Source of the DNA: JADKCL01 sp046329055
GTDB lineage: Bacteria; Bacteroidota; Bacteroidia; J057; JADKCL01
Reading direction: 5' to 3'
Length of the DNA: 64,000 bases
Assembly: GCA_046329055.1 (NCBI GenBank)
Contig: JAXLVK010000004.1
Span: forward strand, 1 to 64,000
Shown: piece by piece, positions 52,278-60,454 of the stretch
Layout: each line of letters begins with the position of its first letter
Position numbering within the stretch: position 1 is the stretch's first letter
Position numbers and translations under genes: made by a program
Notes under the pieces: generated by a model
What the model was told of the DNA's origin: nothing
What the model saw: only the letters and a program-made list of their open reading frames with translations
The model's database searches: none

Positions 52278-52357
52278 ACTATCCCCTAGGTGCCTGAGGG
52301 ACTCGAAGGCCAACTATCCCCTAGGTGCCTGAGGGACTCGAAGGCCAACTATCCCCT
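52278..52357 (+). repeat. Tandem 35-bp direct repeat
   Basis: Two perfect 35-bp copies (52278-52312 and 52313-52347) beginning ACTATCCCCTAGGTGCCTGA, plus a partial third copy of ten bases (ACTATCCCCT). The array ends about 60 bases upstream of the ATG at 52419. Confidence 0.9.
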
Positions 52358-52418
52358 ATCAACTATCACCTCTTTTCCCTATTTTAGCTTCAAGCATTCA
52401 CCAAAAACAACTTCGCAC

Positions 52419-53336
52419 ATGGCAAAGCTCATTGCACCATTCAAAATCTCCGGCAAGATCGGCGACCTCACCAGCTACAAGGTAGGCGATCATTACTTCC
52501 TCCGCCAGGCGCCCTTTTCCAGGAAGTTCACGGCGGCTTATTACCAGGAGCATCAGCTCCAGTTCAAGAACAGGTACCGCTTTGCTGGCGCACTCGCTAC
52601 GGCAAGGCAATTCTACACCGCATTGGGCCCGGATTTCAAGCGTGTTGCCCGCCCTCATGCCCACAACCTACTCCGCGGCCGCTTTCGCGCTTCCCAGGAC
52701 CTGGGGCAGGATACATGGACGTATGACTTTGTCATCGCCCACTTTGCCTTACACCAGCTCGACCTCGCCCCGGACAGCGGCCCCTCCTCCATGCTCATCA
52801 CGCGCCTCATCGGCCCTGCTCACCAGCCCACCCACCTCCACATAGACAATCTGCTTGCCGTCGTCAGGCATATCCGCAACCAGGCCAGCATCCACGGCAA
52901 TGCCGACCTACAGATGCGCATCCAGCTTTGTTGGGTCAACTTTGTACCGATGAAGTTCGTCGCGGAATCCAAGAAGTGGTCCTACCTCGGTGCGGTCTCG
53001 TCTCCAAAGCAACGCCACAGCAGCCGATGGATACCCGCCCACCTCCTGCCCGAGGACGGCATCACCCTATCCGCCCGCCCGAAGGAAGGCCTCCCGGAAG
53101 ACGAGCCCTTTTTCCTGCAACTCCTCATCGAGTGGCGCGAACACCGACCCGTCGGCGACCAATACATCCCCCTCCACAAGCAAGGCACCCTCCGCTTCCT
53201 CGCCTGTCAGTACTCCCCCGAGCAGCAGCAGCAGATCGACCAAGTCACCGAGCGCCTAGCCACCAAGGCAGCCTCCGCAGTCGGCCCAGAGGAAGCAGTA
53301 TCAGACCTCGACGAGGGATTGATGGGGTTGTTGTGA
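52419..53336 (+). CDS. Protein of unknown function, Bacteroidota-type N-terminus
   Basis: A 305-residue protein. I take the ATG at 52419; an in-frame GTG at 52290 would read through the tandem repeat. It starts MAKLIAPFKISGKIGDLTSY followed by KVGDHYFLRQ. This pattern (basic start, I.GKIGDLT.YK..D.Y..R) recalls a group of hypothetical proteins I associate with Bacteroidota, in which the next segment also carries NRYRFAGALATARQF-like residues. No signal peptide, membrane segment or catalytic motif is visible. A TATTTTAG at about 52379 may be a -7 box. Confidence 0.7.
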   Translation: MAKLIAPFKISGKIGDLTSYKVGDHYFLRQAPFSRKFTAAYYQEHQLQFKNRYRFAGALATARQFYTALGPDFKRVARPHAHNLLRGRFRASQDLGQDTWTYDFVIAHFALHQLDLAPDSGPSSMLITRLIGPAHQPTHLHIDNLLAVVRHIRNQASIHGNADLQMRIQLCWVNFVPMKFVAESKKWSYLGAVSSPKQRHSSRWIPAHLLPEDGITLSARPKEGLPEDEPFFLQLLIEWREHRPVGDQYIPLHKQGTLRFLACQYSPEQQQQIDQVTERLATKAASAVGPEEAVSDLDEGLMGLL

Positions 53337-53349
53337 ATGGGGAAAGGGG

Positions 53350-53469
53350 CTATTCCACCATCCACTTGCGGGATAGGGTTCGGCCATCGAGGTCGATTTG
53401 CAAGATGTACACCCCGTAGCGAGCGATCGAGTATTTATTCGGAAAATTGGAAGTTGCAATGATTCCAAG
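53350..53469 (-). pseudogene. Remnant of a T9SS type A sorting domain
   Basis: Minus strand: after a stop at 53470-53472, a frame of 39 codons encodes a stretch ending SIARYGVYILQIDLDG, then RTLSRKWMVE and TAG. This is the typical last part of a type A sorting domain (GVY..I...G....R...V). The upstream secreted protein is missing, and the remnant begins within the adjacent hairpin. It is therefore probably the tail of a lost gene. Confidence 0.6.
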
Positions 53470-53520
53470 TCAGGTGCTCGGGTAGAGTGAGATATCATAC
53501 TCTACCCGAGCACCTGACTT
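53467..53520. repeat. Perfect 22-bp inverted repeat
   Basis: Arms AAGTCAGGTGCTCGGGTAGAGT and complement (53499-53520) have no mismatch and flank a 10-base loop that contains GATATC. It may be a terminator, a mobile-element end or the scar of an insertion. It marks the point where the T9SS remnant breaks off. Confidence 0.85.
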
Positions 53521-53878
53521 CCGTCCTTGGACTTTCTGGGCCTGGAAGAACTATTTTGTCCAAGTGTTGCATGTTGACTAAGCCTTTCAGCCATTGGGTT
53601 CGGAATATCCTTACCTAAGTTGTCGATAGGAAATACTTGGAGCAACGATGTTGCCAGCACATCCTGTTGGTTGTGATGTCTTTCCTGTAAGAGAAGCACT
53701 TTTTCACCTCGAGCGCGAATAATCCTACTGCGCTTGTCCGACGAAAAGCTAAAGATGGTATCCGGTTATAGGACAGCCACAAAATCGACAACCATGGGAT
53801 TGCACCGATAGAGCAACGTCATTGGAGTCATTAAAATTAAATATGGCGACATTGTGGGAAAGAGCCAATTGTGAAAAA

Positions 53879-56362
53879 TCAAAATTGATGTCTATCACCC
53901 TCTGCAATTTTTTTCAATTGCTCTAGTTGATTTTCTAGTCCCTCCTTATGAAATTCATCGATTAGACTGCCAAATCTCGAGATTATTCCATTAGGCTCCA
54001 AAGTTTCTTCATCTTTGAGATAATTCAGGAATGCCTCAACAACCAAAATTCTGTCAAATAAATAGCGTTTTCCATCAGCGTTGGCTTTTGGAAATTTGCT
54101 TCGAATAATTTGAAAGTGTGTGTCATCAAAAATAGGAACATCCTGCAAAATCAAATCCAAGTAGGCAAACGTCCCAATCATATGTTTTAAGTAGTAATTT
54201 CCTTTTGCATTAATCGATACATTGCTCGTTTCAGGAATCCTTTCCCATTCAGTGTCTGAAACCAAAGTGTCTGTTTGAATAACTTCAATCCTGACAAGTT
54301 CTGTAATTGCAGCAGTTATAGCTTTTTCTAAGTAACCAAACTGAAGAAATAATAGTTTGATTTCAGAAATTGATACAAGTTTTGAATCAGTACCGCCAAG
54401 CATGAATGCGTTGTGGAGGTATTGTAATATCCTGATTTTCAGAAAATGGTTTTGTGAATGTGCTGTTGGGTAGAATAGGTTGTTGATTACACTTATTTCG
54501 TGGTCATAATATAATTTGTTGCCTAGGCCAACTGCTTTTAGGAATTCATGAAATGGAATTGTGTCCCTGCTCTGGGAAAGTGAGCGAAATCTCTCTACAT
54601 ATTCGAGAACCTTTGTATGCCCTGAAGTGAGGAATGTCTTGAAAATTCGAAGACCTTCTCGAATGTTTGGATAGGTAGTGAAGGAGAGGAAGTCCATAAT
54701 GTCTGAATTCTTGTCATTAAATATTGAATCCTTTAAGGTTGACAAGAAGTCAATTACATCCAAAAGGTCGTTTTGGGTTGGATCTCTCGTGATAGCTGGT
54801 TTGTCATGGTTGAATTTTGTGAGGGCATAATTGATTCTTCTTTGAAGGACCTCTTGGTATTTTGGGGCCGTTATGTGGTAAACATTGCTGTCGAATGCAT
54901 CAAATGGCGGGCGATTTCTCCATGAATAATAGTACCCTTCTCGAAGTGAAATTACTACTCCACAATGGGCTTGACGGTTTAGTGAGTTAGCGAACAAAAA
55001 TACTTGCTCTTGCGCATTGATGTCATATTGATCGGCATTATCAATTATGACAATCAGTCGCCTCCTATGGTCGCGGAGGAGATATTTCGAAAGGAACTCT
55101 AAATGCGTGTGTTTATTTGCCAGCTTCTCCTCCAAATAGGCTGATAGTTTTTCCTCCATTTTGTTCGCGTCGGAAAGGAAAGGCTTCCAAATGTTGCTTT
55201 CATTTCGCTTTATTTCTTCAAAATACATGCGTTTCAGTGCGGTTAATTCATTTAGTTTGAGGTTGCTGTATTTGGAATAGATCTCTTCTAGGATGTCGTT
55301 CTTGATACGTTCAACATCAACCCTTCTGTCGGATCCGAAGTAATTCCGAAAATCTACATAGACAAAGGGAAAGCTGCCAAAAGATTTGTCTCTTTCTGGA
55401 TTGCTAAACAGGTAGTGAATGAAAGTCGTTTTTCCAGCCCCTTTTGACCCCACTAAAATAATTGGCTTTGGAGGACTGGTAAGCTTCAACGATGTTGGTA
55501 CCGAAGTGATTTCGGTGGTAATTTGAGAAACAAGGCTCTCGGTATTTTTGGCTGGAACCACTGAAGAAATCTTTGGGGGAGCATCTTCGAATAATCGTTC
55601 AATTAGGTCTCGATTTTTCTTAATTTCATTATTTTCGACAAAGCAATGCTTTATGAATTCTCTATCGGTTGATCCTTGGTCGGCACTGATTTCTCCAAAA
55701 ACTCTGTCAAGTATCGGGACAAATCTGGATCCAAGTGAGTTCCGAGAAATTTCGTGATACCTGTCTGTAATTATTGATACGACAGTTTTTGCAACTCGAG
55801 TTTGTAGGGTAGGCTCAATCTCAAAGCCGCCATTTAGCACTATTGCGTTTTGTGAAAGTAAATTGTACAAGCTAATAAATCTGTCTGTCAAATCAGAAAT
55901 GCCATCAAAAATAATGCACTTGTTCTGCTTCCAGTCCTCACCATTGGAATTGAAGAACTGTCCAACTATGAATTGGTTGCCATTTGTGATAACCCCATGT
56001 GGGACTCCAATATCGGTTGCGTATTGCCTTATCTGGTCAATTACCACCTTATTGGATTTGTATAATGTCTTTAGGGTCACTTTTTTTGAGCCAGTGGGGA
56101 GTTCGAATTTGACATATTGCTTTTTTGCCTCTACGATGAACTTGAATCCTGGGATAGATATCAAATAGTCATAGTATCCAGAATCTACGTGCCCTTCTCG
56201 TTTAATGTTAGATTCAAGCCAGCCTAATACATCGATAAATAAGGTGTCAATAATTTTTGATCGTGTATCAGTTTCGGATAAATCGATAAGACGATAATCT
56301 TCCATCTCCTTTGTGAAGATTTCGAAAGCAGCTAGTGCCACGTCAATATTTCTTTCAGCCAT
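53879..56362 (-). CDS. Nuclease-like domain fused to P-loop ATPase; candidate defence gene
   Basis: An 827-residue protein, start at the ATG at 56362 (a TTG three codons upstream is less likely). Residues about 30-130 resemble the PD-(D/E)xK nuclease domain of type I restriction subunit N-termini: RSKIIDTLFIDVLGW, then YYDYLI (Asp65) and IVEAKK (Glu78, Lys80), with a downstream HGVITNG strand. A P-loop ATPase follows: Walker A GSKGAGKTT (305-313), Walker B LIVIIDNAD (Asp441) and SLREGYYYSWRNRP. The C-terminal third is helical, perhaps winged-helix. The gene is A/T-rich compared with its neighbours and stands alone, which suggests transfer. Helicase motifs are absent. Function is unproven. Confidence 0.7.
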   Translation of the reverse strand: MAERNIDVALAAFEIFTKEMEDYRLIDLSETDTRSKIIDTLFIDVLGWLESNIKREGHVDSGYYDYLISIPGFKFIVEAKKQYVKFELPTGSKKVTLKTLYKSNKVVIDQIRQYATDIGVPHGVITNGNQFIVGQFFNSNGEDWKQNKCIIFDGISDLTDRFISLYNLLSQNAIVLNGGFEIEPTLQTRVAKTVVSIITDRYHEISRNSLGSRFVPILDRVFGEISADQGSTDREFIKHCFVENNEIKKNRDLIERLFEDAPPKISSVVPAKNTESLVSQITTEITSVPTSLKLTSPPKPIILVGSKGAGKTTFIHYLFSNPERDKSFGSFPFVYVDFRNYFGSDRRVDVERIKNDILEEIYSKYSNLKLNELTALKRMYFEEIKRNESNIWKPFLSDANKMEEKLSAYLEEKLANKHTHLEFLSKYLLRDHRRRLIVIIDNADQYDINAQEQVFLFANSLNRQAHCGVVISLREGYYYSWRNRPPFDAFDSNVYHITAPKYQEVLQRRINYALTKFNHDKPAITRDPTQNDLLDVIDFLSTLKDSIFNDKNSDIMDFLSFTTYPNIREGLRIFKTFLTSGHTKVLEYVERFRSLSQSRDTIPFHEFLKAVGLGNKLYYDHEISVINNLFYPTAHSQNHFLKIRILQYLHNAFMLGGTDSKLVSISEIKLLFLQFGYLEKAITAAITELVRIEVIQTDTLVSDTEWERIPETSNVSINAKGNYYLKHMIGTFAYLDLILQDVPIFDDTHFQIIRSKFPKANADGKRYLFDRILVVEAFLNYLKDEETLEPNGIISRFGSLIDEFHKEGLENQLEQLKKIAEGDRHQF

Positions 56363-56414
56363 GTTGTACAAATTGTAAAGAATTGACAGGGATCAGTTAT
56401 TCAAAGTCCTGATT

Positions 56415-56446
56415 GCAATATAAAGTGTGCCTCTTCTTATTTCAAA
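56415..56446 (-). promoter_or_regulatory. Probable promoter of the nuclease-ATPase gene
   Basis: On the minus strand TTTG (56443-56446), a 20-base spacer and TATATTGC (56415-56422) resemble the consensus with one mismatch in the -7 box. The ATG is 53 bases downstream. Confidence 0.5.
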
Positions 56447-56795
56447 GGCTAAAGTACTTCACTAGCAAAAAAAAAGAAGTTTGGATTGTTCTCGGAGCCG
56501 CTGTTTCTCGCTGATGGCTCATTTGCAATAGCTCAGGCGTAATTGGGTATATTTCAATGAATGAATAGCTTAACGATGCAGTTGTTTGGAGTAGTTTTCA
56601 GGAGAATCCTATCGACGCATGCCTATTTAAACTTGATTAAGGCTGGCTAACTACCGATGGATTTCCTCAGCCGATCCAGACCTGCTAGCCATCAACCCCG
56701 CTGTCCCATGCCTGTCCATCCATTCGTCCTTCCTCTTCCCCTTGAAGCAGTCTCGTTTTGATTCCCAAGCGCCTTCGACGTGGTCCCCAAGGTGG

Positions 56796-56850
56796 TACAC
56801 TCCAGCTACACCCGAGATACACCCATCCTACACCCAATCTACACCCAGAG
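56796..56850 (+). repeat. Five 11-bp direct repeats with core TACACCC
   Basis: TACACYC cores begin at 56796, 56807, 56818, 56829 and 56840, exactly 11 bases apart; the last four cores are TACACCC. The 11-base period does not fit a coding repeat. The array ends just behind the stop of the TPR gene on the minus strand. Confidence 0.85.
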
Positions 56851-56858
56851 GCCGATTT

Positions 56859-57809
56859 TCATTTAGCTTTCCCTTCGAAGATCCGCCAGAACAACCCGAT
56901 CACCAAGGCCAATCCCAGCCCCATGAACACCAGCGCCACCGTGCTCGGTGGGCCGCTGTCCTCGGTCGTTTCTTCGCCTTCACCCACAGAGCCGTCGCCC
57001 TCCTCAGTTGCAGTGCTGTCAGATGCCGCTACCATGTAGGTCGAGGGCTTCTGCGACTCCGCATACCGCTTCTCGTACAGCTTCGCCTTGTGGCCGTACT
57101 TCTTGGCGATCTCGTAAATCTCCTTCGCTCGATTGTTTTGACCCCTTGCCAATGTCACATTCCCCAGCTCAAACATCAGCTCCGCGATGTACACATCCTC
57201 GGGATCGATAAAGGTCACCCGCTCGTTCAGTTGGTAAAACAGCTCCTTTTGCAGCCGCTTCAGTGCCTGCTCATCCACCTCCGCTTTCGGGAGCGAATCC
57301 TGCCCGAAGTCGATGCCCGTCACCTTGCTCCCTACAAATTTTACCCCCGGCTTCAGCTTCGCCTCCAGCACCTTGACATGGATCCATTCCGAGCCATCAT
57401 GCGCCAGGGAATCGATCTCCAATGCCTTCTTGATCCATTTCAATGCCTCCTCATTCTTTCCATTCACCTCCAGGATCGTGCCCAGGTTCGCTGCCGACTC
57501 GTATTTGTTGGGCCATTTCTTGGCGATCCCGCGGCACACCTTTTCTGCCTCTTCGAATCTGTTTCCATAGATGAGGATCACAGAGTAGTTGACTGAACCC
57601 TCGTACTTGCCCTTCTTGTACTCGGCTTCGAATTCATCCGTCATTCTGTAGAGGTCAGTATCGCTTTTACCAAGTGGATTGCCCTTGGGCACCGGGAAGT
57701 TGGCTCGGGATGCATCGTTCGCTTCCTTGAAGGAGCCATGGAACCCATTCAAGCAAGCGTATGCTGCAAATGGCAACACCAGCAAAACCAACGCGAGGAG
57801 TTTTTTCAT
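56859..57809 (-). CDS. Exported TPR protein with C-terminal membrane helix
   Basis: A 316-residue protein starting at the ATG at 57809 with a signal peptide (MKKLLALVLLVLPFAAYAC). TPR-like repeats are visible (SVILIYGNRFEEAEKVCRGI, SAANLGTILEVNGKNEEALK, FELGNVTLARGQNNRAKEIY). After an acidic linker (about 255-285) comes a single hydrophobic helix (VALVFMGLGLALVIGLFW) near the C-terminus. It is probably anchored with the repeats outside the cytoplasm. Function unknown. It diverges from a peptidase gene. Confidence 0.75.
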   Translation of the reverse strand: MKKLLALVLLVLPFAAYACLNGFHGSFKEANDASRANFPVPKGNPLGKSDTDLYRMTDEFEAEYKKGKYEGSVNYSVILIYGNRFEEAEKVCRGIAKKWPNKYESAANLGTILEVNGKNEEALKWIKKALEIDSLAHDGSEWIHVKVLEAKLKPGVKFVGSKVTGIDFGQDSLPKAEVDEQALKRLQKELFYQLNERVTFIDPEDVYIAELMFELGNVTLARGQNNRAKEIYEIAKKYGHKAKLYEKRYAESQKPSTYMVAASDSTATEEGDGSVGEGEETTEDSGPPSTVALVFMGLGLALVIGLFWRIFEGKAK

Positions 57810-57856
57810 CTTGAAATCAATCGACTGTCGCGGTAAAGATAATGCAGATTCCTCCA

Positions 57857-57889
57857 TTGGGCGCGGCAAGGGAATATCTCCTAAATTTG
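57857..57889 (+). promoter_or_regulatory. Probable promoter of the secreted peptidase gene
   Basis: TTG (57857-57859) and TAAATTTG (57882-57889) are separated by 22 bases; the -7 box is a perfect match, the spacer slightly long. The ATG at 57896 follows closely, so the transcript would have a very short leader. Confidence 0.5.
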
Positions 57890-57895
57890 AATCGA

Positions 57896-59194
57896 ATGAA
57901 GAACCCCGCACTGACCGATCACCTGCTCCGCCGAATGCTCCCCCTGCTGTTGGGGATGTCTTTCATGATCATGGGGCGGGTCCATGCCCAGACCCTCAGC
58001 TTCTTCGACCAACTCAGCGAGCTGCCCTACGTCACGGTCAATGAGCTGAGCGACGCCCACTACCCGGAGGGCTACTACATGCTGTCCGTGCCGCTGCCCC
58101 TCGACCATGAGAATCCAAAGCTCGGACTCTTCCCGCAGCGGGTTTTCATCGGCCTGCGATGGCCCACGGCGCCAGAGGTGCTCGTTACGGAGGGCTACGG
58201 CGTGGACTTCGCCGGCAAGGAAAATTACCAGCACGAACTCGCCAAGCTCCTCGATGCCAACCTCGTCGTCGTCGAGCACCGCTACTTCGGCAAGTCCCAG
58301 CCCTCCAAAATCGACTACACCCACCTGACCCTGAAACAAAGCGCCGCCGACATCCACGCCGTCTGCGACCTGCTCAAGCCCCTGCTCACGGGCAAATGGC
58401 TCAGCACAGGCACGAGCAAGGGCGGGCACTCCGCCATCGCGCACAGGATGTACTTCCCCGAAGACGTTGCAGGCACAGTGGTCTATGGTACCGCCATCAA
58501 GAAGCAGCCCATGACCACAACATCATCATTGCTCAAACCCTTGATGGAGTCGCCCTGCGGCATGAAGGTGTCTCATTTTCAGAAAAATGCCTTCCTCGGC
58601 AAGGACAGCCTCTTCCCGGCATTCCTCGCACAGGTCGCCATGCAGGAGCTCGATTTCGGAGACATGGAGGTGGAGGCCGTCCTCGACTACATTTTGCTGG
58701 AATACCCCTTCGCTTTCTGGCAAACTGGCCAAAAATGCGAGGAAATCCCTGCCCCCGGCACCTCTGCCTTCGACCAAATCACCCATCTGCTCAAAGTCGC
58801 CTCGCCCAAGTTCTATACCTCTGCCACCCGCAAGCGCTGGGCCCCGGCCTACTACATGTTTTACCACGAGCTCGGCTACTACGAATACGACATCGCCCCC
58901 TTCAAAGGCCACCTCAAGCAAACCGCCTACCCCAACAACTTCTTCGCCCCGCCCGGCGTGAGCATCAGCTTTGACAGGCGGTACTGGGAAATGGTGCGCG
59001 ACTTCCTCGAGACCCCCGCCGCCCACAACTGCATCTTCCTCTACGGCGAAAAAGACCCCTGGGCCCTCCAATCCGTCGTCGAAGACAATAAATACGTCGT
59101 CCCAAATGGCAGCCACAAAAGCAAGATCAAAGACCTCCCCGAAGACCAAGAAATCGCCCTCACCCAACGACTCACCACCATGATCGGAAAGTAG
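57896..59194 (+). CDS. Secreted serine peptidase, S28/S37-like tripeptidyl aminopeptidase
   Basis: A 432-residue protein starting at the ATG at 57896, with a signal peptide ending near residue 31 (GRVHAQ). It is an alpha/beta-hydrolase-type peptidase: LVVVEHRYFGKSQP and the nucleophile elbow STGTSKGGHS with Ser174, as in the S37 (PS-10) and S28 prolyl-peptidase families. YGEKDPWALQ is the acid region, and PNGSHKSKI may carry the histidine. It would cleave tripeptides or proline-containing peptides outside the cytoplasm. The choice between S28 and S37 is tentative. Confidence 0.82.
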   Translation: MKNPALTDHLLRRMLPLLLGMSFMIMGRVHAQTLSFFDQLSELPYVTVNELSDAHYPEGYYMLSVPLPLDHENPKLGLFPQRVFIGLRWPTAPEVLVTEGYGVDFAGKENYQHELAKLLDANLVVVEHRYFGKSQPSKIDYTHLTLKQSAADIHAVCDLLKPLLTGKWLSTGTSKGGHSAIAHRMYFPEDVAGTVVYGTAIKKQPMTTTSSLLKPLMESPCGMKVSHFQKNAFLGKDSLFPAFLAQVAMQELDFGDMEVEAVLDYILLEYPFAFWQTGQKCEEIPAPGTSAFDQITHLLKVASPKFYTSATRKRWAPAYYMFYHELGYYEYDIAPFKGHLKQTAYPNNFFAPPGVSISFDRRYWEMVRDFLETPAAHNCIFLYGEKDPWALQSVVEDNKYVVPNGSHKSKIKDLPEDQEIALTQRLTTMIGK

Positions 59195-59265
59195 AGGCGA
59201 GTGGCCCCACCGAGGCGAGAGGCCTCCCAAATGAGGCGAGAGGCGTCCCGCCCGAAGCCGATCGG
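59194..59265 (-). repeat. Cluster of three dispersed-repeat units
   Basis: GAGGCGA-initiated units begin at 59194, 59212 and 59233. The third, read on the minus strand (ATCGGCTTCGGGCGGGACGC then CTCTCGCCTC), aligns with the hairpin half at 4483-4511. They directly follow the peptidase stop. Confidence 0.65.
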
Positions 59266-59386
59266 CACCAGGCCTCAGGCCAAGGCTGTAGAGCTTGGGT
59301 GAGTATGACAAAGCCGACTCGAATGGGCCAAATGCGCAGCCGGGCTGGAAAGGTCAACGGCTTCTTCGTGTACCGGCCCAAGCACT

Positions 59387-59453
59387 GAGGCGAGAGGCCT
59401 CCGGCCCAATGCCGACCCGACCGGCCGCCGGAGCCCGCACTGAGCCTGTCGAA
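59387..59453 (-). repeat. Dispersed GC-rich hairpin repeat, full-length copy
   Basis: The minus strand reads TTCGACAGGCTCAGTGCGGG, then CTCCGGCGG, GTCGGCATTGGGCCGGAGG and CCTCTCGCCTC, and so aligns along its whole length with 2777-2843. The interval 59195-59525 contains no other credible gene. Confidence 0.7.
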
Positions 59454-59525
59454 TGTGGCGGGCGAAAAATTCTCCCCCCAAATTCCCCATCCCAACAAGC
59501 CCTCCCCCAAATTCCCCATCCCACC

Positions 59526-59918
59526 ATGCGCTCCACCAAATTCCCAATCACCAGCTTACTCCTCCTGACCCTCGCCACCGCCTGCACATCCCCACAGCGC
59601 GAGCCTGAGCCCAACCCCATCCCCCGCGAACTCCGGCCCAAACCCACTGCCCAACCCACTCCAGAACCAAAAATCAACCCCCGCGAACTCTACATCGCCA
59701 CCTGCGCCTCCTGCCACGCCACCAACGGCAGCGGCCAACTCGGTGAAAAGACCAACCTCCAGCATTCCAAGCTCGACACCAAAGGCACCAAGGACGCCAT
59801 CAAATTCGGCAAGCCTGAATCTGGAATGGCCTCCTTCAAAGCCCAATTCACCGACGAGGAGCTCGACTCCCTGACCGCCCACGTCATGCGCCTCCACGAA
59901 CCACCCCACGAACCATGA
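59526..59918 (+). CDS. Cytochrome c lipoprotein
   Basis: A 130-residue protein starting at the ATG at 59526; a longer frame upstream crosses the repeats. A lipobox LATAC places the lipid on Cys20. A proline-rich linker (about 25-52) leads to a small class I cytochrome c domain: heme-binding CASCH at 60-64, and GMASF with Met101 as the likely sixth ligand. It would carry electrons at the outer face of a membrane. It overlaps the next gene by four bases (ATGA). Confidence 0.88.
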   Translation: MRSTKFPITSLLLLTLATACTSPQREPEPNPIPRELRPKPTAQPTPEPKINPRELYIATCASCHATNGSGQLGEKTNLQHSKLDTKGTKDAIKFGKPESGMASFKAQFTDEELDSLTAHVMRLHEPPHEP

Positions 59919-60454
59919 ACACGAACGGCATGACCCCACCACGTGAGCACGACAAGCTCCGGCTCCACATCCACTACGAGCCCCTCCCGCAGGACACCTC
60001 CGGCAAGCGGCAACTCGCCATTTCCGCCACCATCAATGACATCCCTGTCGTGGAATGGTGGGACCTCCCCATCGACATCCGCGCCATGAAGGAGTCCGCC
60101 ATCCTCTCCGGCAAGTACTTCCTCTGGACCTGCACCTGCGGCATTCCCTACTGCGCTGGGCTACGTGCAGCCATCCAAGTCAAGCACCATGAAAGCACCA
60201 TCACTTGGAAAGGCGGCGTCCCTCCATTGCAGGACTTTGGGGACATGACATTCGACAAGGAAGCATACCAAGAGACCGTCCAATCCGCCTGGCAGCGGCT
60301 TCAGGAGGAGGCACGTTGGCATCACAGGGACAAGGAAGTGTTCGAAGTGATGCTCATGGAACTGGAGGAAGTGCTTTGGAAGGAGGGAGGCAGCAATGAA
60401 AGACCCAAGCCCAACCACAACAAATGCTCAAACCCGCCAAAGAAGAAGCGCTGA
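59915..60454 (+). CDS. Protein of unknown function with CxC-x4-C motif
   Basis: A 179-residue soluble protein. The segment FLWTCTCGIPYCAG has Cys73, Cys75 and Cys80, which could bind a metal; HHESTITWKGG follows. I have seen similar TCxCG...CxG segments in hypothetical proteins but cannot name the family. The C-terminus is Lys/Pro/Asn-rich. The four-base overlap with the cytochrome gene suggests joint expression, so a redox or metal link is possible. Confidence 0.65.
   Translation: MNTNGMTPPREHDKLRLHIHYEPLPQDTSGKRQLAISATINDIPVVEWWDLPIDIRAMKESAILSGKYFLWTCTCGIPYCAGLRAAIQVKHHESTITWKGGVPPLQDFGDMTFDKEAYQETVQSAWQRLQEEARWHHRDKEVFEVMLMELEEVLWKEGGSNERPKPNHNKCSNPPKKKR

Larger units (their letters stand above)
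53337..53878. other. 542-base interval with a gene remnant and a long hairpin
   Basis: The left part holds a T9SS sorting-domain remnant (53350-53469), followed by a 22-bp-stem hairpin (53467-53520). Between 53502 and 53765 a minus-strand frame without a clear start is open for 87 codons; it may be a decayed gene fragment, with no recognised motif. Near 53800-53878 the DNA becomes A/T-rich at the island boundary. Confidence 0.5.
56363..56858. other. 496-base interval: promoter region and 11-bp repeats
   Basis: The left part is A/T-rich and holds a likely promoter for the nuclease-ATPase gene. The right part is GC-richer and carries five 11-bp repeats (56796-56850). No protein-coding frame is convincing. 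Confidence 0.6.

Noticed and set aside
53502..53765. Minus-strand frame of 87 codons in the gap beside the island
   Set aside because: No ATG start, no recognised motif, and it enters the hairpin; mentioned only as a possible decayed fragment.
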